From an uncultured bacterium (lineage in GTDB: Bacteria; Bacillota; Clostridia; Lachnospirales; Lachnospiraceae), in NCBI GenBank assembly GCA_947381965.1, contig CANCXX010000015.1:1-64000 (forward strand): a DNA stretch of 64,000 nt. The letters are read 5' to 3'. The notes below the pieces were generated by a model. The model did not search any database. It worked only from the letters and a program-made list of their open reading frames with translations, and was not told the DNA's origin. The position numbers and the translations under genes were made by a program. Below are positions 8,600 through 15,887 of the stretch, in pieces (the stretch's first letter is position 1; each line of letters begins with the position of its first letter).

Positions 8600-10057
8600 T
8601 TACCACGTAAAATCTTTGTCCAAATCCAGTTTCTTTTCCCATCCTGCCCGGTCAATATACCGGATAATAAAGCTTTTGTCCTTAAGGTTCACATCCAGTT
8701 CCGCTTTATTCCCATTATCCTTCCACTCAATGGAAAGCATATGGTCCGGCGTGTCCAAAACCTGCATCTGCCCGTCAAAAACCGGATATTCGTTTCGAAA
8801 CTGCATCAGACGGCAAAGCCGTTGTACCACTGGTTTTTTCACACACTCTGCAATCTCTTCCACTGTATAATTATGCCTGCTGATATTCCGGTCATACCGG
8901 GTTTTCTCCATCAGCTCATAGTCGTTAGGCCCTGCTAAAAGTCCCATATAGTAAACCTGGGGCACACCGGGCGTAAAAAACTGGATAGCCCGTGAAATAA
9001 GATAGCTTTCATCATCCTCCCCCACTGCTGAATAATAGGAACAGTTAATCTGGTATACTTCTTTCTTCCCCTCACAGCTTCCCCTGTAGTCCCATTTAAA
9101 ATTTGCCCCATATTTTTCTGTCTGTTCAATTACTCTGTTTAATTCCTCCTCTGATAAAAGGTCTTCCACATCCACTGTCCCTAATCCATCGTGGGTATCC
9201 AGTGTTGTGTGCTGGTCCCTTGGGCAAATAGACAGCCAGTGTTTGATTCTCCGGGCGCTCTTGCTGTACAGGGTGTGAAGCGCCATCACTGGCAGTACAA
9301 AATCATAAACCGCATATCCATGGGATGCAATTTTAAGCTGCACTCTGTAATGATCATGAATTTCCGGCAGCATGGGAATTCCCTTCTCGTCCAGAATGGC
9401 CTGCACCTTTTCCATCATGTCCCACATCTCCGGTTCCAGGAAAAAGCAGGAAGTGTTTTCTTTTTTGGTGGCAAAGGCGAAGGCGTCCAAACGGATCATG
9501 GACGCTCCCTGCTCCATCAGAAAACGCAGCCTCTCCTCCACAAACCGCCAGGCCACATCTGACTGAAGATTTAAATCCATCTGCTCATCATCAAAGGTAC
9601 ACCATATCTTTTCCGAAGAGCCGTCTGCAAAGGGGATTTCTTCACAGGGCGCTTTGGGTTTTCTCTTATTCAGCATATCCACCTGCTCCTGTGTAGGTTC
9701 CCCACCCTGCCAGAATTTTTTAAAACGCAGAAACATGTCCGCATATTCCGACTGGTCATGTTTTTCCACAAAGTCAAGAAATTCCGGGCTCCTGCGGGAG
9801 AGATGATTAATCATAAAATCAAACATCAGCTCATAATCAGATGCAAGAGCCCGGATATCCTCCCAGCTGCCAAAGGCCGGGTCTACCTGCCGGTAGTCTA
9901 TAGGCGCAAACCCCCGGTCCCCTGAGGAGGGATAAAAGGGCAGAATATGAATCCCATTTATCTCCCGCCGGAACCAGGTATCTATGACCTGCTTTACCTC
10001 ACGTAAATTTTTTCCAAAGCTGTCCGCATAAGTAATCAGCATAATTTTATTTTTCAT
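8600..10057 (-). CDS. Sucrose phosphorylase-like enzyme, GH13 subfamily 18
   Basis: This 485-residue protein matches the length and catalytic layout of GH13_18 phosphorylases. The nucleophile is Asp191 in MIRLDAFAF, the acid/base is Glu232 in MLPEIHDHY, and the transition-state residue is Asp290 in LDTHDGLG. These positions almost coincide with those known for the Bifidobacterium sucrose phosphorylase. The family turns sucrose plus phosphate into glucose 1-phosphate plus fructose, but members also act on sucrose 6'-phosphate or glucosylglycerate, which I cannot separate by eye. The enzyme is cytoplasmic. Sitting in one operon with a GH36 galactosidase and a ROK kinase, it would fit raffinose-type oligosaccharide breakdown. 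Confidence 0.85.
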   Translation of the reverse strand: MKNKIMLITYADSFGKNLREVKQVIDTWFRREINGIHILPFYPSSGDRGFAPIDYRQVDPAFGSWEDIRALASDYELMFDFMINHLSRRSPEFLDFVEKHDQSEYADMFLRFKKFWQGGEPTQEQVDMLNKRKPKAPCEEIPFADGSSEKIWCTFDDEQMDLNLQSDVAWRFVEERLRFLMEQGASMIRLDAFAFATKKENTSCFFLEPEMWDMMEKVQAILDEKGIPMLPEIHDHYRVQLKIASHGYAVYDFVLPVMALHTLYSKSARRIKHWLSICPRDQHTTLDTHDGLGTVDVEDLLSEEELNRVIEQTEKYGANFKWDYRGSCEGKKEVYQINCSYYSAVGEDDESYLISRAIQFFTPGVPQVYYMGLLAGPNDYELMEKTRYDRNISRHNYTVEEIAECVKKPVVQRLCRLMQFRNEYPVFDGQMQVLDTPDHMLSIEWKDNGNKAELDVNLKDKSFIIRYIDRAGWEKKLDLDKDFTW

Positions 10058-10086
10058 TGGATTCCCCCGCTTCGATCTAAAACAAT

Positions 10087-10114
10087 ATTATATTTTGTAC
10101 ATTTTCAATTGTAA
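10087..10114 (-). promoter_or_regulatory. Possible internal promoter before the phosphorylase gene
   Basis: In the 58-base gap between the MBL and phosphorylase genes the minus strand carries a perfect TATAAT (10087-10092), with TTACAA 16 bases upstream. The -35 match is poor, so this is a weak candidate for an internal start. Confidence 0.25.
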
Positions 10115-10115
10115 T

Positions 10116-10835
10116 TTAATAACGATACTCTTCAAAAAAAGTCTTAAACCAGGGATTATAGTAATTGGCAAAAGCCATTTGCGCCTCCTTAAGCCGTCTG
10201 TCCGCATCCCCAATCAGCTGCGCATTTACATGACCAAAAGTATAAAAGTCAAAGTGCATGGAGGTAAGCTTGTGAAGGCTTTCCCTCCAGACGGACTCGT
10301 CAGAGCCAATTTTTTTGCTGTAACCGCCCCAAATGGCATCTCCGGCAATCAGCAGATGATATCCGCCTGCTTCCACCACAAAGCTTACACTTCCCATGGT
10401 ATGTCCCGGCGTATAAACTGCCTGAACGGTAAATCCCTCTCCCTGCCAGATATCTCCCTCATTTATTTTTCCATCCACTTTACAGGGCACAGACTTTGTG
10501 CCGTATAGAAGGGAGGCGGAAGTCATCTGGGAATTTCCCTCTTCCACCTGCGGAATGTCCCTCTCATGCAAAAACAATGAACAGCCAGACTCTTCCTTCC
10601 ATAAATGGGCAGCCCCCACATGGTCATAGTGCCCGTGGGTACCGAGAATCAATTGAATTTGCGCCGGGTCCACACCTGCCTTTTTGATATTCTCCTTAAT
10701 CTGTCCAAAACCTTCCGGCGTGCCGCAGTCGATGAGAAACCAGCCCTTCCTGCCCTTTAACAGATACGCAGTGGCATCAAAACTATGACTTAAGCCTGGG
10801 CCCGCCACCTGAAAAATATTATGCAATAATTTCAA
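10116..10835 (-). CDS. MBL-fold metallo-hydrolase
   Basis: About 239 residues from the preferred TTG start. The metallo-beta-lactamase metal motif THGHYDH gives His67, His69, Asp71 and His72. Later YTPGHTMGS and AGDAIWGG supply the other metal ligands. Such proteins are usually two-metal hydrolases of thioesters, phosphodiesters or lactones; the substrate here is unknown. Start choice: upstream in-frame GTG (10904) and ATG (10886) lack good ribosome sites. The TTG at 10835 has AAGG six bases upstream, overlaps the stop of a small upstream ORF (TTGA), and yields the usual family N-terminus just before NIFQV. It lies between the ROK kinase and phosphorylase genes of the operon. A lactonase role would fit an oxidative sugar route, but that is conjecture. 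Confidence 0.8.
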   Translation of the reverse strand: MKLLHNIFQVAGPGLSHSFDATAYLLKGRKGWFLIDCGTPEGFGQIKENIKKAGVDPAQIQLILGTHGHYDHVGAAHLWKEESGCSLFLHERDIPQVEEGNSQMTSASLLYGTKSVPCKVDGKINEGDIWQGEGFTVQAVYTPGHTMGSVSFVVEAGGYHLLIAGDAIWGGYSKKIGSDESVWRESLHKLTSMHFDFYTFGHVNAQLIGDADRRLKEAQMAFANYYNPWFKTFFEEYRY

Positions 10836-10861
10836 AATAAGCCTTCTTTCCAGTACCGCAT
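10832..10861 (-). other. Putative nine-codon leader ORF coupled to the MBL gene
   Basis: The ATG at 10861 follows a strong GGGAGGGGAG purine run and encodes MRYWKEGLF. Its TGA overlaps the TTG start of the MBL gene in a TTGA arrangement, the classical layout for translational coupling. It lies inside a leader repeat that recurs at 10-41. Confidence 0.4.
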
Positions 10862-10873
10862 CTCCCCTCCCAA
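10842..10873 (-). repeat. Leader repeat, copy 2
   Basis: This 32-base minus-strand stretch shares 26 of 32 positions with 10-41, including the identical core TGCGGTACTGGAAAG. It carries the ribosome site and start of the nine-codon leader ORF before the MBL gene. Confidence 0.5.
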
Positions 10874-10966
10874 GGGCCTTTCCCATAGAGCAATTTCCGC
10901 ACACAAATGGGTGTTGAAATTCTCCGGGCCCTTGTCTGGACCGATGCTGGTTTATATTTTTTAAAT

Positions 10967-12046
10967 TTATATTTGTTCCAGTTCCCGCTTCATGTTTACA
11001 TTAAAGCTGAACCTCTCTACTGTTTTTGGGGTTCCTTCGTAGCTGCCCGCATCTTTCGAATCCGCGCAGCGGTACAAATCCTCGTATGCCTTTATCCCCA
11101 CGGAAACCGCCGCATAGTCTCCAATCATCTCTCCCAGGCTTGCAGGCACAATCCGGCAGGCATTTCTTGAACCCCCCAGGGCTTCCTTCTCCAAAACCTC
11201 ATACATCTTTCCGTCCAGCGCATCCTTCTGTCTTCCGTAAATGCTTCCTATCACAATCACTTCCGGGTTTAAAATATCAATCAAAAGAGCCAGCCCTCTT
11301 CCCAGATAACTGCCTACTGTGCTGAAAATCTCTTTTGCCAGGGCGTCTCCCTTTTCCAGCGCCTGGGCGATGGATTTACTGGTAATCTGGTCAAGGCAGG
11401 ACTCGTCCGGGCAGAACAGAGGCGGTTTTCCTGCAAGGATTGCCTCCTTTGCCCTCATTTTTCCCAGATTGGCAATTCCTCCTCCACTGCAGAATCCCTC
11501 AAAGGAACCGTATTTCCCATATCCATACGGGCCCTCATCTTCCAGTCTCACATGCCCCACTTCTCCTGCCATTCCGGTGGAGCCGCTATATAGTTCATTA
11601 TTTAAAATCAATCCGGCTCCCATTCCCGTACCAAAGGTGAGAAAAATCATATTTCTGCTGCCTTTTCCCGCCCCCATTCTCCATTCTGCCAGCGCGCAGG
11701 CGTCTGCATCATTTTGAATCATCACAGGCACTCCAAAGATCTTTTTTAGGGGAGTAAACACATCTGCATGGTCCCATTTTTGCAGATTGGGCGGAGATAA
11801 AATCAGGCCTCTCTTTGCGTCCAGCGGCCCCCCGCAGGAAATACCAATGGCCATAAGCTTCCATGCCTCATGTTTCCCCAGTATTTCCCGGATGGCTGCA
11901 ATAAATTTCTGCATGGCTAAATCAAAGCATTCCACCTCTGTCTCCATTTGTATCTTATCCAGAATTACTATCTTTTCCTCACCAATTCCTGCAAAGGATA
12001 TGGCACATTTTGTGCCGCCGATGTCAATTCCTGCAACTACTTTCAT
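10967..12046 (-). CDS. ROK-family sugar kinase lacking the usual zinc-cysteine motif
   Basis: This 359-residue protein begins with the ROK phosphate-binding motif GIDIGGTK. It has QNDADACALAE with the expected catalytic Asp113, FGTGMGAGL, and the zinc-ligand-type His165 in GEVGHVRL. The CxCGxxGCxE motif that normally follows is replaced by a Gly/Tyr/Ser stretch ending in FEGFCSGGG, so the zinc site is missing or altered. ROK kinases phosphorylate glucose, fructose, mannose, allose or N-acetyl sugars in the cytoplasm. Fructose or mannose would fit the pathway. The start overlaps the GH2 stop as ATGA after a GGGGGG ribosome site. Confidence 0.85.
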   Translation of the reverse strand: MKVVAGIDIGGTKCAISFAGIGEEKIVILDKIQMETEVECFDLAMQKFIAAIREILGKHEAWKLMAIGISCGGPLDAKRGLILSPPNLQKWDHADVFTPLKKIFGVPVMIQNDADACALAEWRMGAGKGSRNMIFLTFGTGMGAGLILNNELYSGSTGMAGEVGHVRLEDEGPYGYGKYGSFEGFCSGGGIANLGKMRAKEAILAGKPPLFCPDESCLDQITSKSIAQALEKGDALAKEIFSTVGSYLGRGLALLIDILNPEVIVIGSIYGRQKDALDGKMYEVLEKEALGGSRNACRIVPASLGEMIGDYAAVSVGIKAYEDLYRCADSKDAGSYEGTPKTVERFSFNVNMKRELEQI

Positions 12047-14544
12047 AGATATACCCCCCAGTCACAATTTAATGCCGATAACGATAGGAAATCCAAATTT
12101 CCCTCCGCCCTGACTTTTCGCACTTCTCCTGGCAGAAGGGTAAAATAATTGTCCTCAAATAAAACCCTCTCCCCTTCTTCCCTGGACAGGAACAGGAACA
12201 ACGCCGCCGTGCTGCCGCAGTTTTCCACTTTCACAGCTCCATCTGTAAGCTGTACATCCAGCACAGGCTTATCCAGCCCAAAAACTTCCGAAAAGTCCTT
12301 TCCTTTGGTAAAAAGGTATTCATTCTCCGAAAGGATCAGACCATCCTTCTGCTTTTTAAGACAAAGTCTTAAAAGAAAAAGCCCTGTTTCCTCTTTTTCC
12401 GGCTCCCAGAGAACGGTTCCTATATGTACTGCCTTTTGGAAAATCCCTTTCGCTGTCATTGTCCCTTCCCACAAAGCCCTGCCCGCCATATTAAAAAGCC
12501 GGGCCTCCACAAGATACCTTTCGTCTTTACAGACAACATCATCAGAAAGATTCCGGGCTGCATAAATCTCTGCGGTAAGCTTCCCGTCTTTCAAAGCTGC
12601 CCCTTCAAAGGCTGCGCTTACAAGCCAGGAGGCATATGCTTTTTTTGCCCCATAGTAGGCAGGTTTGGGACTTCCATAATAATCCACCACAGATGTACAA
12701 AAGAGATTGGGAAAAGGCTCGTTTAGCTGCCAGGGAAAGATTCCACTGCAGAAATAAGCCCGGCGTCTGTCGGCTTCCATGGCATACTTAAGGCCCTCAT
12801 ATTGAAGATACTGACTGGCTTTTCTTATCTGCTCCACATCTTCCAGCCCACCGCCAAAGCTTTCCTGCACCAAAGGTTCATTATTCCACCAGGCTCCCCG
12901 GTGGAAGTAAACGGGATTGTCCTTGCTTGCAGGCAAAAAATGCTCTGGCAGTGTGGTCTTTCTAAGAGCCTTATAGTTTGTCATGCCCTCTACGCCAAAC
13001 TCAGAATGCAGACGGCACCGTCCGGCATTATAGAGCTTATAATGGCTATTTAACCCCTGATGCTCCCAGGGCCCGTGCACATCAAACAGTTCATCCGGAT
13101 GCTCCCTTATATTTTCCATGGAATTTAAGAAAACGCCGCCGGAAGGAGAGGTGGGAAGCCATCTGCGCCCCTGGTCCCATTTTTCCACCGCTCCCCGCAG
13201 CATCTTAAGCAGAGGATGCGCCTCTGTCAGCGGCCTTCCGTCTAACTCCTGTAGTTCATTTCCTCCGCACCAAAGCGCAAGAGCCGTATGATTCCGCTTT
13301 TTCTTAATAATAACCTCCGCCTGCCGCTCCATCATCTTCAGATATTCCTGCTCTTTGGAGGGTCTGTTTTCAATGCCGGAGCTGGATAAAATAAACTCCT
13401 GCCATACCAAAATTCCTTCCTGTGCACATTTTTGATAGAAAGCGTCTCTCTCAATCAGTCCGCCGCCCCACACCCGGAGCATATTTACTCCGGCTTTCCT
13501 GGCCAGATGGATGAGATAGTCTGTTCTTTCTTTGGTAACGGCGCCATAAAGCATGTCTGCGGGAACCCAGTTGTATCCGTTGATAAAAACAGTCCGTCCA
13601 TTTAGCTTAAGTAAAAATCTCCCTCCCTCGTCAGGTGTATTTTCATTTTGCTCAAACCGGATTTCCCGGATTCCATACATCTGTCCATAAGTATCCGAAA
13701 GTTTTCCTGCCTTATTATAAAGATTGATTTCCAAAGGATATTCGTATGGTTCTCCCTGTCCATTGCACCACCACAGCCTTGGTTCTTTTATCCGGAAAAC
13801 CGCCTCAAACACACCTTCTTCTTCCATACAGGTAACACTTGCATCCCCAAATCTTACCTGCATTCTGCCTTCCCCACCGTTTACCGCCCATACGGTTACC
13901 ATTACCTCCGCCTGCCCGTCTTCCCTAAGACTGCTCTTTATTCGGACTTCCCGGATTTGCTCCCTTCCCGTAACTTTCAGATAAACATCCTGCCAGATTC
14001 CCTGATGAACCAGACGGGGACAAAAATCCCACCAGTAAGTCATCCTGGACTTATGGGTACGCACAAGACTGGTTTTTCCTACCTGAGGCTGTTCCTGGGG
14101 CGCAGGTTCAATCACCACCGCAAGAAGATTTTTTTCCCCATATTTAATTATATCCTCCACAGATACTTCAAAAGGCACAAACATCCCTTCCTGATGCCCC
14201 AAGGATTTCCCATTCAGAAAAATTTCAGACTGATAGTCAATCCCCTCAAAGCACAGACTAATCTTCTCCCCCTGAAATTCTTTTGGCGGAATAAACTCTT
14301 TTTTGTAAACCCAGGTCCTTGCAGATGTCCACTCGGCCAATTTGGAATTACACTCAAAATAGGGGTCGGGAATCAGCCCGTTTTCCCAAAGATCATGGGC
14401 CACAGCGCCGGGCACCTTTGCCGGATACCACCAGCGCACATCCCCTCCTTCCGGCATCACACTGTCCCTCCAGACCCAGTCCAGACCCACAAATTCCTTC
14501 ATCAGCCAGTCACTGCCGTTTAAACTCCACTTTCCCGGTTTCAT
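12043..14544 (-). CDS. Beta-mannosidase-like enzyme, glycoside hydrolase family 2
   Basis: About 833 residues with GH2 layout: an N-terminal jelly-roll with WTSARTWVYKKEF and FEGIDY, a beta-sandwich, and a TIM barrel. The acid/base is Glu430 in LWCGGNELQE and the nucleophile is Glu515 in HSEFGVEGM. The WCGGNE form and overall length match beta-mannosidases better than beta-galactosidases or glucuronidases. No signal peptide is seen, so it should act on imported beta-mannosides. I place the start at 14544, where ATGA overlaps the FGGY kinase stop and GGGGAG lies upstream; a GTG at 14553 is an alternative. With GH38 and GH36 neighbours it points to mannan- or N-glycan-type oligosaccharides. Confidence 0.88.
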   Translation of the reverse strand: MKPGKWSLNGSDWLMKEFVGLDWVWRDSVMPEGGDVRWWYPAKVPGAVAHDLWENGLIPDPYFECNSKLAEWTSARTWVYKKEFIPPKEFQGEKISLCFEGIDYQSEIFLNGKSLGHQEGMFVPFEVSVEDIIKYGEKNLLAVVIEPAPQEQPQVGKTSLVRTHKSRMTYWWDFCPRLVHQGIWQDVYLKVTGREQIREVRIKSSLREDGQAEVMVTVWAVNGGEGRMQVRFGDASVTCMEEEGVFEAVFRIKEPRLWWCNGQGEPYEYPLEINLYNKAGKLSDTYGQMYGIREIRFEQNENTPDEGGRFLLKLNGRTVFINGYNWVPADMLYGAVTKERTDYLIHLARKAGVNMLRVWGGGLIERDAFYQKCAQEGILVWQEFILSSSGIENRPSKEQEYLKMMERQAEVIIKKKRNHTALALWCGGNELQELDGRPLTEAHPLLKMLRGAVEKWDQGRRWLPTSPSGGVFLNSMENIREHPDELFDVHGPWEHQGLNSHYKLYNAGRCRLHSEFGVEGMTNYKALRKTTLPEHFLPASKDNPVYFHRGAWWNNEPLVQESFGGGLEDVEQIRKASQYLQYEGLKYAMEADRRRAYFCSGIFPWQLNEPFPNLFCTSVVDYYGSPKPAYYGAKKAYASWLVSAAFEGAALKDGKLTAEIYAARNLSDDVVCKDERYLVEARLFNMAGRALWEGTMTAKGIFQKAVHIGTVLWEPEKEETGLFLLRLCLKKQKDGLILSENEYLFTKGKDFSEVFGLDKPVLDVQLTDGAVKVENCGSTAALFLFLSREEGERVLFEDNYFTLLPGEVRKVRAEGNLDFLSLSALNCDWGVYL

Positions 14545-15887
14545 ATGCTCCACTCCCCTGCAAATTGTGCTGCCCCGGCCGCTGCTTCTTCGTGAAACTC
14601 ACTTAAATACAGAGGCAGGTCAAATTGTTTTTCTATTTCCTGCCGCAGCAGTTCATTTTTCCGGATTCCGTTTCCGCTGGCTATAATTTTCTTCCGCCCG
14701 CTGCGCAGCGCCTCCGGAAATTTCATATACATCCCGTGCAGCTCCGCCGCCATCCCCCCAACATAGGCCCTTACCAGATCGCCGGGATGAAAGTTGGCCT
14801 CTGTAAGATTTTCTATGAAGCCTGCTTTTAAATCTGTGCCCGCTAAAGGACTATCTGTAATGCTGCATCCTCTAAAGCCATACAAAGAAGGGTACACCCG
14901 CAGGTCAGTTTCTTCCTTCTGCCGCCCTAAAAGCTGTGCCATCTCATAACCATCCGGCTTTTTCTCCACAGAACCTTTTTCCCTGAACAAGTTTCCTATC
15001 TCTTCCAGAAAAACAGCCAGCCTTTCATAAACCTTTCCTCCGTTTAAGGACGCCTGCACATACAGATTTCCATTTCCCACAAAAGGGCGGATTTCTCCAA
15101 CAGAAGTGGAAATCTCCCTTTTATCAAACAGAGAAACCTGGGAACCAGTTCCCACATTGACGCACACCCCATCCTCCGCCCTGGCTGCCGCCCCGAAAAA
15201 ACTGGCCTGATTGTCTCCCACTGCCCAGAAAACGGGGACGCCTTTATATCTGCCTGCCATTCTCCCCTTTCCCTTTTCCCGCCTTTTTAAGACCGGCGGA
15301 TAAAAAGAGGTGGCAACGCCTGCCTTTTCCAGGCAAGGCAAGTCAAAAGATTCCTTCCGGGTGCAATATCCTCCGAAGCTGGAGGCTATGGTTGCGTCCA
15401 CCACAGGCTCCTTCTGTCCGCAAAGACACATGGCCAGATAATCGCCAATGTCTGTCAAAAACCTTCCCTCATTAGGGATGGCATTCTTAAGTCCCAGCGC
15501 AAAATGCGTAACCGTTCCATAACCGGAAAACATGGGATACTCGGTGCTCTCTGAAAGATAAGCAGCGCAGCTCATCCCCTGATGGGGCCTTTCTCCACAG
15601 GTATCTTTCCATGTATAAAAATCAGATACCGCCCTGCCTGCACCGTCCACATACAAAATACCGTGCATCTGTGAGGATATTCCAATCCCGGCTATCTCTC
15701 CCTGCCGCTTTATGAGCTGATCCAGCATCTTCTGCGCCGTATGTACTATTCTGTCCGCCTCCTGCCGGAAGCTTCCTGGCAGGAAATGATTTGATTCCCA
15801 CAAACTGTCAACAATCTTTTTTTTATCACAGTCATACAACACCAGACAAATAGATGTGGTGCCAATATCAATGCCAATTGTTTTCAT
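14541..15887 (-). CDS. FGGY-family carbohydrate kinase, sedoheptulokinase-like
   Basis: This 448-residue protein has the FGGY kinase signatures: IGIDIGTTSICLVLYD at the N-terminus, ISSQMHGILYVD, DFYTWKD, and the active-site segment VGDNQASFFGA followed by VNVGTGSQ. The QMHG plus WKD combination is closer to sedoheptulose or xylulose kinases than to glycerol kinases. It should phosphorylate a ketose or polyol in the cytoplasm using ATP. The gene is joined by ATGA overlaps on both sides, to GH36 upstream and GH2 downstream, so it is certainly part of the operon. A pentose or heptose product is not otherwise predicted from the glycosidases, so its substrate is open. Confidence 0.8.
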   Translation of the reverse strand: MKTIGIDIGTTSICLVLYDCDKKKIVDSLWESNHFLPGSFRQEADRIVHTAQKMLDQLIKRQGEIAGIGISSQMHGILYVDGAGRAVSDFYTWKDTCGERPHQGMSCAAYLSESTEYPMFSGYGTVTHFALGLKNAIPNEGRFLTDIGDYLAMCLCGQKEPVVDATIASSFGGYCTRKESFDLPCLEKAGVATSFYPPVLKRREKGKGRMAGRYKGVPVFWAVGDNQASFFGAAARAEDGVCVNVGTGSQVSLFDKREISTSVGEIRPFVGNGNLYVQASLNGGKVYERLAVFLEEIGNLFREKGSVEKKPDGYEMAQLLGRQKEETDLRVYPSLYGFRGCSITDSPLAGTDLKAGFIENLTEANFHPGDLVRAYVGGMAAELHGMYMKFPEALRSGRKKIIASGNGIRKNELLRQEIEKQFDLPLYLSEFHEEAAAGAAQFAGEWSI

